From contig JABYQU010000018.1 in assembly GCA_022264855.1 (NCBI GenBank), forward strand, positions 372,001 to 436,000: a stretch of DNA of 64,000 bases, read 5' to 3'. Positions within the stretch are counted from its first letter, which is position 1. The number at the start of each line of letters is the position of its first letter. Below are positions 56,305 through 64,000 of this stretch, in pieces. Source of the stretch: Lenzites betulinus (lineage: Eukaryota; Basidiomycota; Agaricomycetes; Polyporales; Polyporaceae). Position numbers and translations under genes: made by a program. A model generated the notes under the pieces. It saw only the letters and a list, made by a program, of their open reading frames with translations, did not search any database and was not told where the DNA came from.

Positions 56305-58367
56305 ATGACACCCCGCATCATGACTACCCCGCAACAGCTTGACCATGCGCTTCAGTACTGGAAAAGCTTTAGTTTCAATAATTCCTACATCAACCTGAAG
56401 GATGCCGTTGATTCAGTCGCCACGGACGCGCCCATCGTCGAGCCCCGGATGGAATATTCAGGAAGATGGATGGTACGCTAAGTCGTGCGATGCCTGTGCG
56501 TTCTCGTTTCTAACTACATTACCAAAGCTTTGCATGGCCGACAACAAACTCGGAAATCAAGACGCTGTATTCCATACTGCGGCGGTGTGGGTTTGGGGTT
56601 CCAACTTGGAGACCGGAAACTACGTTCCTCGCGGAGAGACTGCCCCGTCGAAGGGCAAGGTCTCGGAAAGCCGGATGTATGTTTCAGATCCATACATGAT
56701 GGTGCTGGTGAGATACTAATACTGCGCGATATAGGCAAGATACGCCGAACGCAATGTGTCAGTTTTCCTATGCAGTCGATACATCCCACGATAAGACCAT
56801 ATATGACGCTCAAAAGGTGAGGAGAACGCTTGCTTTTTGATACAAGGATCTAACACGAGTTATAGGTCTTCGAACAGCAGATCTGCAAATTGGCTGACTT
56901 CAATCGTACACAAAAACCTCGCCGCAAATGGCAGGAAGGCGAAGGAGCATACGACGCGACCTACATATTCGTTGCTCAGGTGTTCGTGCGGCGCGGGTAC
57001 TACACCTGGAAGAAGGAGCTGATGCTCTCTTACGAGCTTCATCCGTGGATCCAGGATGCGACCGCTTCTGGAAAGCAATACTTCGCCAACCCGAATCGTC
57101 CTGAAGTTTTCGAGGTCGTTGACGGGCAGCTTCGCAGCATTTCCGAGTGTGCCCCGCCTGGGCTAATGTATGGAGACGTGATCTGGATCAGCTTTATCGT
57201 TGAGTTCATCGTGAGCTCTAACGCCTGGCACCCGAACTTCGTTCCCGTCGAAATCGTCCGCGTTGGTAGGGTGGCCCCAGATCTGGTATTGTCAAAGACA
57301 GCCTCCGACGCCGAACCGGAGCCGGAGACATGTGAAGCTCCCACTCGGCGCCAACGGCTGCAGGCAGGGCAGCCTGTACGGCTCGGTGCGTTTGTAAAGT
57401 CGTCCAAATCTGCGCATTGTGACTTACAGTTTTCATTTCTTAGCCGCCGATTTTCCCATGCACGACCCGTCGGGCACTGTCCCGATTCGCGCTGCTCAGC
57501 CCTCCGGGCGCAAAGTATTGAAACCCACCAATGCTGGAGGTGCCGAGAAGTTGGTGGCGCCGAGTGTCCAGTCCGGTGGAGGTGGCATCCCCGACGCGTT
57601 CCGCATACAATCCACGGGGCATGCAGACCATATGGCCACATCTTCCCAGCCCCCTGCCGAGGAAAACGTCGCGCTGGAGGGGCGGCTGCTCGAGACTCAG
57701 CGCGTTGCAGGAGGCGCTGACAACCGCACGCGTACTCCGGATGAGATGTGCCCGTACGAACTTGAGTTGATGTCACCACCTTATGGAAACGCCATCCCTC
57801 TTCCTGACTTCGTCGAGAGTGTGAGTACCTCAGTTTCTGATGTTGCATCATGCTGATCTCGAATAATAGCCCTGTGCCGATCGCGGGAAACAGTCTGCTC
57901 ATTCTGGGCTGCTCCTGGATGCGGCGAACCAACGTGTCAGTCCTCCACACGAGGGTTTACCGACCTCTTCGCAGCGCGGTCCGGGAGTGGCGTTGGGCCG
58001 ATTACAGGCGACGCCCACGACCTCTAGCGGTCACGCCAACGTATCTGCCCGGGACGCTGCTCCCTCTGTCCCCATCGTACGGATTCGCGCTCGGCCCAGA
58101 GTGTCTGCCAATCCGCCTTCCTTTGAGCCCACTCCAGAAACCCACATTCCGCTGCAGTCCGAGAACGCTCCCAATCTCGATCCCCCTCCGCAACCCAGCA
58201 CGCCTGTCGGTGCGCACACTCCACAACTATCCCCCTTGAAGCGTAAGCGATCTCGGGCTGTTTCGAAACGGAGCAAGCGGCCTGCTACGGACACCAGCGT
58301 TCAGTCGCAGTCAGAGACCTCCGGTCGTGTTCTCCGCAGTCGGCCTGCGGGCAGGGGTCGTCCGTAA
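56305..58367 (+). CDS. hypothetical 597-residue protein with basic, AT-hook-like tail
   Basis: Six exons: 56305-56472, 56528-56676, 56735-56816, 56866-57385, 57444-57820, 57870-58367 (1794 nt). The first 320 residues look globular (AVWVWGSNLETGNYVPRG, YIFVAQVFVRRGYYTWKKEL, GDVIWISFIVEFIVSS). The second half is Pro/Ser-rich and disordered. The end holds a bipartite-like nuclear signal (LKRKRSRAVSKRSKRP) and a final RGRP core (SRPAGRGRP) like a single AT-hook, so a nuclear DNA-associated role is a reasonable guess. The N-terminal domain is not one I recognise; fungal lineage-specific. Confidence 0.65.
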
Positions 58368-60298
58368 ATGAAGCTAGATTGAATAGAATAGAATCTGTTC
58401 CGAATAGAGGCTTCGCTTGTATTCTCCAAGTAATAGAACCGTGTCTTCCCATTCTTCCACAAGCTATTTGTTCTCTTGCGACCTTGTGCTGCGCCGCGCT
58501 ACTGGTGGACGTTCGCGTGGACTTCGCTCTGCTTCGAGGCCGCCACAAACCATGTACTGCAAACTACATCTGTTTTTATGTACATGTCAATACAGCGTAG
58601 CCATGATGGTGCAGGGGTTAGTGTGAACTGCGGCGTGTTCGGGTGCTTTGAATCATGTTGTGTGTTCGAATGTGTGGAGGGTTATTCTTTTTCGAGATAT
58701 ACATCGCCGGCGTTACCACCTCCAACTGATGCTGCGTTCGAACACGCGCAAGGTAAGTCTTTTCTGACATTCACACCACCGGTGTTATTAGTCCTACAAC
58801 TGACATTATCTAGTTTTGACATTGCTCAGAGTTTATATCTGTCTGTATGCGCAATGCATTGTGACACAACAGAACAGCTCGTACAAAGTGTGGCACATAA
58901 TGAGGGGAATATTCCATGTATCCAGATGTCTTCAAACCTAGGTACTAGTACCAGCAATGAATTGTACATGAATCCTGCAGGCCTAATACTCCTTTGTTAC
59001 AAGGTTGACACTACTGAGGCTAGTATGGGTCAGTACGTGACAGACAAAGGATTCCACATAACTCACGGTAGCTTGATAAGTCTCTTGCCATAGAAAGGGC
59101 ATGATATTATCACAAATCGGAGACCCTGGAACACTGAGATGCAACACTATGAATGGTATTGGCAGTAGACAGACTCACCTCAATCACATCATGATCCACG
59201 ACTTCACCAATGCGTGATTTTCCTCCTTCAAGGTAGAAAACCTTGGAACCAATCTGGTCGTACGATGAATTAGCAATGACTGTAGAAGTGTAGTGCAAAA
59301 AAAGCGGACAGGGATAGTCATGTTTCAATGCAGGGCGCAATATGTGGGGTTGAGAGGGAAGCAATGAACGCAAGTGCTAACGTGTGCGTAGCGCTAAACC
59401 ACCTTATAGCGCCAAAGTTGATAATTGATGAAATTTGCCAATTAATTATTATTCCATTATCAACTGTCTGGTCTTTGAAGGGGTACGAGAAAGACCAGAC
59501 AGTTGATAATGGGAATGCTAGATGAAAGATAGAACAAATTAAGAGTGGATCTGAGGGCAGTGCGATCCTGGTGCCGTATAGTGCCATATATATATACTGC
59601 AGGAACCAGATGATGTCATCATAAAGGCTTGGCATTGGCACCTGATAGGGGCCGCGCAAGGTCCCCACGGATCTCATATTCCGACAAAAAGCCGGGGTGA
59701 TTAGTAATAACTGCGGAAGTTAAATATTAAGCCGTAGCCGCCACTGATACATGCGAAGCCTTTGAGTGAAGGGCGTAAGTTGTCGCATTATGATGTCGTA
59801 TGTTATGTACTATGTATAACAGTCTACATTGTTGTTTAGATTAAATTTGACGTAGTCCAGGTCTGCCCGGAGGGCCGTTGTCATGAATAATGGTGAATAA
59901 TCCCCAAGCTCGGGGATCGCGGAGATGCCTTTTTAGAGAATGATACCAGACACCCGGAGACACCTGTGCTCCACCTTGACCAATTGAGTTCGTATTCTAT
60001 CTAATAGTGACACAACTTAATGCCCGAGGTCGGATGCATGCTGCTAGGAGGCTGGGCTATCGTCAAGTCTTCAACTAACCAGCGCGTGAGTATGTCCTGT
60101 TAGTGCTACTGCCAGTAGTAGCGCTGAAGCGCCGGTAGGTTCGAACTCGACTCAATAGCCGCTAAACCTCGACTCGTTTATGCTTAGTCAGATACTACAC
60201 GACCTGCAGAGAGTATAAGTCAAGTAAATAACGACTGGAAGCCAACGGCCCCCGTTGAGCTGGAAAGGACTAGGGAAGGTGTATAGACGCCCGACTCC
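58368..60298. other. gene-poor AT-rich stretch
   Basis: A plus-strand frame at 58476-59093 is long (205 codons) but starts inside the 3' flank of the previous gene, is Thr/Ser-rich and shows no domain. A local duplication is visible at about 58700-58740 and 58775-58815 (CCGGCGTTACCACCTCCAAC versus CCGGTGTTATTAGTCCTACA). The stretch probably consists of old mobile-element sequence. Confidence 0.4.
59454..59512. repeat. hairpin with perfect 23-bp arms
   Basis: CCATTATCAACTGTCTGGTC plus TTT (59454-59476) is an exact reverse complement of 59490-59512, with a 13-nt loop. Another copy of the word GTTGATAAT lies just upstream (about 59418). Confidence 0.85.
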
Positions 60299-60464
60299 TG
60301 TTATAAACCAGTGAAAAACTGTTATAAACCGATTGTAACCGGTTTATAACCGCACTGTTATTAACTGTTTCAAACACCCTGTTAAAAACCCCTGCGGGCC
60401 GGCCGGAGTTTATAACTGTGAGTTAATAATTCCCCGGATTATTCACTGCACCCTATGAATATTC
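60299..60464 (-). repeat. AT-rich repeat, copy Y, with iterated GTTATAAAC words
   Basis: Read on the minus strand, the segment begins with GAATATTCATAGGGTGCAGT and onward, matching 33095-33125. Further in, GTTATAAAC or its inverse GGTTTATAAC occurs several times (60299, 60320, 60341), like subterminal binding sites of DNA transposons. Confidence 0.5.
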
Positions 60465-61113
60465 GACCAAGTGCGAGCGTACAAACTCCGATCTCGTCGG
60501 CGCTACTTCTAACTAGAGATAATGTAATGCCCTTTGTATCCCTCAGAGTAGCCGACCAACGAGACGCACGCAAACACCGAATCCCGAGCACTACTTAGAT
60601 GCCAGTGCATGCCGATATCCCTTGACCGTAAGGCGTCACGCTCAGCGCAGACTACGACCAACGCCTGTCATGACGTTTTTCGGCATGGCAGGCGCTGTTT
60701 ATCATCGCAAGGCCGAAGAGATGAGCCAGTATTGGTGGGGTCCTGACCCGCGTCCGCACCGAAAAACCCATGGGGAAAACCGGCCCAGAAACGAGGCACA
60801 CAATCCCTCACGCCCTCTGCACGGCGATCAGGACCCAGGATAACGACACACGGTAGTACATTCTGTAATCGCCCGATAGTTACGAGAAAGGAGTGAGGTA
60901 GGGTTTGGCTGCCAGTCACGGCAAAGTGCGTGAATAGTGATATGAATTGAAATTGACTCGCAGCGAGAACAACACAGACGGTAGGCTAGTCGAGCACGAG
61001 GCTATACGACGGAGCTGGTGTTACAAGGCGTTGTTATACGCAATGCTGTAAATTGCACCCCTATGTTGGGAGATGCGGTAGAACAACGGTTTGCTGCAAT
61101 CCAGCCCACTACC

Positions 61114-61146
61114 ACTGCAAGAAGCCTTGTTACAGGTCATCCAGAG
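61114..61146 (+). repeat. 33-bp direct repeat, first copy
   Basis: This segment (ACTGCAAGAAGCCTTGTTAC and on) recurs at 61278-61310 with 28 of 33 positions identical, 164 nt apart. Confidence 0.65.
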
Positions 61147-61277
61147 GTGGCATACAAGTCAACCGTTGTCAAACTGCGTTGGTATACGCTGGCTCTTTTG
61201 GAGCCCCTATGTTTGTGATACATCCAAGCATGTTCGATGCCATCCACCCAATTCCGGGCGGGTTTTCGCTCTTATAC

Positions 61278-61310
61278 ACTGCGAGAGCCCTTGTTACGGG
61301 TCACCCAGAG
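61278..61310 (+). repeat. 33-bp direct repeat, second copy
   Basis: Second copy of the repeat at 61114-61146; four of the five changes are transitions. Confidence 0.65.
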
Positions 61311-61939
61311 CGTTAGAGCGAGCGAGCGAGTGAGTGTGGGAGCACAGGTGGGACGCGGGACGAGCACGGAGGGGGTAGACTGAGAGGGTGGTGGCGGACG
61401 GGTACATGCCTACGGTCGCGTCCGATGTGGATGCAATAAGCGTGCGCTAAGTTACGCTGTCGCTCGCCCCCTAGCAGTTCACAATACCAAGAAGCAGACT
61501 CTAGATGCATAGAACATGTTTCGTGTGAAGGAGATGAGGGTGTGTAGCTAGTCCAAGCCGCCGAACTAGTAGCGGGATAGTGGCGTAATTTGGCGCCCGT
61601 TTTTACCGCTCGGAGGAGACTACAAGTACTGGTACTGTCAGCAGGCTGGTATGATCAAACAACCTATCGATGCTGTAAACCAAATGAGCTGAGGTGAACT
61701 GCGACACAGTGCATGATGCAGTAGAGCAAGCGAACATCATGCTATCTTACCACGTTGTCGTCAATCGGGCCTGTTACAAGTGATACAATAACTGGAAAGA
61801 TCTGCACAATAGTATCCGACCCAATAGTATTCGACCACCACACACACAGATGGGTATATACCAACAGACACACCAGAAAAGGACATAGAGAGCATGAAGC
61901 GTCGTAGATGCTCGTTTACGGATTTGTGGGGCCCCCACC

Positions 61940-62711
61940 CTACCATCGGCTGCGGTTCTTCAGAGAGGTGGTCCACAACCCCGACGAGCCTGAGCTCGTG
62001 AACGCCACGAAGAGCAGGGTGACGGTGTACAAGAACACTAGTACGGGAGCATGAATGAGATTTAATGTACCGCCTCGGAGACCTGTACGGAATAATGTCA
62101 CTTACGAAGCAAAGCGTTCACGAACGCGACGATGGCGATCGGGTGGATGTCGTCACAGATGTTTTTGGCGCTTGGTAGCACCACGTCGAATTCGGAGCAC
62201 GAGTGGCCTTTGAAGATCGTGCTGCCCTCAGATAGCGTCGTTGCGCCTACGGAGATCCAGAGGATCCATAGGATGGCTGCATATCGAGCCTTGTGAGTAT
62301 ACTATGACTACGGCGGCAGACCAGCATACGCACACGTCCACGGGATCTCGAAGATAATGTAGGACGTGAAGATGTTTTCGAAGAAGAAGTCGAGGAAGAT
62401 GCTATAATACAGCGGTGAGTGAGGATACCTAACGGTCACGGTTGGAGGGACTCACAGAAGCGCGTTCGAAACGATCGTGATAGCCCCCACCGCAATACCA
62501 AGGCTCGTATAAGGGAAAGAGCCCGTGAGGTCAAAGGCCGCGAGGATCTTGTCCAGGTTGGTCGATGTGTGGGCGCAGAGCGCGATAACGACCAACGAGA
62601 TGATGCATGCGAGCACTGTAGCGGAGGTTTACGCGTCAGAATTAGGTGGGGAAGTGAGCCAGAGTGACACATACCGAGGGTGAATACGCGGTAGAGCCAG
62701 AGGATGTTCAT
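61940..62711 (-). CDS. small four-helix membrane protein, MARVEL-like, copy 2
   Basis: Five exons: 62675-62711, 62456-62615, 62334-62401, 62106-62276, 61940-62037 (534 nt, 177 residues, same total as copy 1). Four hydrophobic segments are in the same order: LACIISLVVIALC, SLGIAVGAITIVSNALLIF, ILWILWISVGATTL and FVNALLLFLYTVTLLFVAF. Shared motifs include ENIFTSYIIFEIPW, the Cys pair (GHSCSEF ... NICDDIHPIAI) and a basic end (SLKNRSRW). Intron positions match copy 1, so the pair arose by gene duplication. Role unknown; MARVEL-type proteins organise plasma-membrane domains and vesicle traffic. Confidence 0.78.
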
Positions 62712-64000
62712 GGCGGGGGATGCTTCGAGGAGCTGATAGTAGCCGGGTATCGAGACCTCGCCTTTTGTGAGAACGAGCTGTCTCCTCGACTCTTCTCAGA
62801 GCCCAAACAACGGCAAAGCGCGACAGTCTCGCTAGGTCGTCCAGGGGTTATTGGAATCATGCTGTGATTGAGGCACAGACAAGGGCGCCCACGAGCGGAT
62901 CGAGCCCAGAAGCCTCGTCTAATACCGCCGTGCATAGCATAGTATGCCACGGCCTGTCGAGGCTTTCCCGACATACTGCATACCCAACCGTGAAGTCCGA
63001 TATGAACGACGCCATCCGTGTCCCGTGTCCTCAGCGGGTTTGGCGGGGACGAACCTTGAAAACTATCAGACCCACAAGCCCAATCGAGTAGCGTAAAACA
63101 TACCGCGCGTGACCGACGCACATCAGGGCACATCCCTCGGCGAGGAAATTCGGCCTTGTTCTTCTCGTGACATCGCGGTACCGAACGATGCACTTAATCA
63201 CTGCCTTGACCGAGAGTGACTCACCTCGTGCATACGAGCCACCAGAGCGCATGAGGTACCCGGCGGGAACCGAATTCAATGATACAGAACCTCCCACAAT
63301 GCTCCCAAGCCTGTCAACGTCGTGATGACAGAGAAGGACCGATGTGTATATACCCATGAGGGCCGGGTATGCGCCGTTTGAGACCGTACGCTCGGTGCTT
63401 GTAACCACGAGCGCTGATACTGCGGCAGATAAATCGCATGTGAGCACGTTGTGCGACATCCTCCCGCGTTGTAACCGGGGGCTGTGCACCTACCTCGATT
63501 TGCTCCTCCCCATACCGTCTTGGATGATATGCGACCGATTGGGGTGGAGAGGTGGCCTTCATACTCGTCTTCACATCGGCATTGGAGTGATGAATCACGA
63601 GATGGTAGTTTGAAAGACAGGTGAGTGCGAACGTCGAAGATACGCCAGTACTAGTCCTCATGGACAACACTACAGCTGCAGGAACTGAAGAAAGATCTGA
63701 AGAGCCTTCGATGTCAGTACGCAGCCTCTAACAGGGAGACCGATGCTTCAAACAAAGTCCTTGCCTGATGGAGAATTTCGTGCCACAGACTACGATACAA
63801 GAAGCACCCATGTCTTGACACGCGCACCCATCCCCATCACCGGGAACTGAGATCTAGTGCTGACGACGCGCGCCGCACGCCACAACGCTCCTGATGACGT
63901 TCGAATCGCCTGCCGACATTTCACTCATGCTTCGTAGTCACAGCACAGCCTTGTCAAAGTCGACGCCGTTTCCCTCCAGCTGGGCTCTGGGGACCCTCCT
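62712..64000. other. right end of window, no supportable gene
   Basis: Overlapping frames of 90-160 codons exist on both strands (62708-63193, 63031-63489, 63314-63670), but none has domain content and no consistent exon chain was found. A gene crossing the window edge cannot be excluded. Confidence 0.4.

Larger units (their letters stand above)
60465..61939. other. gene-free stretch
   Basis: No gene supported. It contains a 33-bp direct repeat (listed separately) and a short GCGA/GTGA-rich run at about 61315-61335. Confidence 0.45.

Noticed and set aside
58476..59093. Plus-strand frame of 205 codons after the 597-residue gene
   Set aside because: Begins in the 3' flank, low-complexity Ser/Thr composition, no domain or upstream exon.
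33095..60464. Starship-like giant element
   Set aside because: No tyrosine-recombinase (DUF3435) captain gene is visible and such elements are known from Pezizomycotina, not from this kind of fungus.
1..64000. CRISPR arrays, bacterial operons, ribosome binding sites
   Set aside because: The gene structure is eukaryotic throughout; the only regular short arrays are a minisatellite and a microsatellite without spacer diversity.

Overview
The window is nuclear DNA of a filamentous basidiomycete, most likely an agaricomycete of the Polyporales type. The signs are short GT-AG introns of about 50-60 nt in almost every gene, very short exons, fungal families (aryl-alcohol dehydrogenase, secreted GH18, Munc13 of the fungal type, BAG, PPR, F-box) and a Helitron. 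No tool was run: every exon was joined by eye. Most models below were accepted because their exon lengths sum to a multiple of three and the frame is kept at every junction.

Left part, 2-20 kb, is ordinary gene-dense DNA: an aldo/keto reductase of the aryl-alcohol dehydrogenase type (minus), a 1322-residue Munc13/UNC-13 exocytosis protein (plus), a PIN-like auxin efflux carrier family transporter (plus), a small secreted SRPBCC/START-like protein (plus), a BAG-domain co-chaperone with an IQ motif (plus), and a GH18 chitinase-like gene (minus) that carries two in-frame TAG stops.

Middle-left, 20-26 kb, has no supportable gene. It holds purine-rich tandem repeats, GC-rich palindromes and a pair of inverted AT-rich repeats, so it looks like mobile-element debris between the broken GH18 copy and an intact paralogue at 26.1-27.2 kb. 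The two copies have the same coding length (939 nt), share a 17-bp promoter block, and differ by one intron. A mitochondrial-type PPR protein (28.1-30.7 kb) and a small four-helix MARVEL-like membrane protein (31.5-32.3 kb) follow.

Right part, 33-60 kb, is an accessory block. It opens with a near full-length Helitron (Rep/HUH plus PIF1-type helicase in one frame, one TAG stop, and a recognisable hairpin-CTAG 3' end at 40413). Then come a reading frame of unknown function, a divergent LAMMER/CLK-type kinase, two small unknown genes separated by a 10-copy minisatellite, several compact multi-exon genes of unknown function, an F-box protein, a protein with a nucleotidyltransferase-like GSDLDIYV motif, and a 597-residue protein with a basic, AT-hook-like tail. 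The block is bracketed by related AT-rich repeats in opposite orientation (33.1 and 60.3-60.46 kb) and, outside them, by two MARVEL-like paralogues of identical length (31.5 and 61.9 kb). The last 1.3 kb shows no gene I can support.

The window shows no operon-like or cluster-like pathway. Its main story is gene duplication, decay and insertion around mobile elements.
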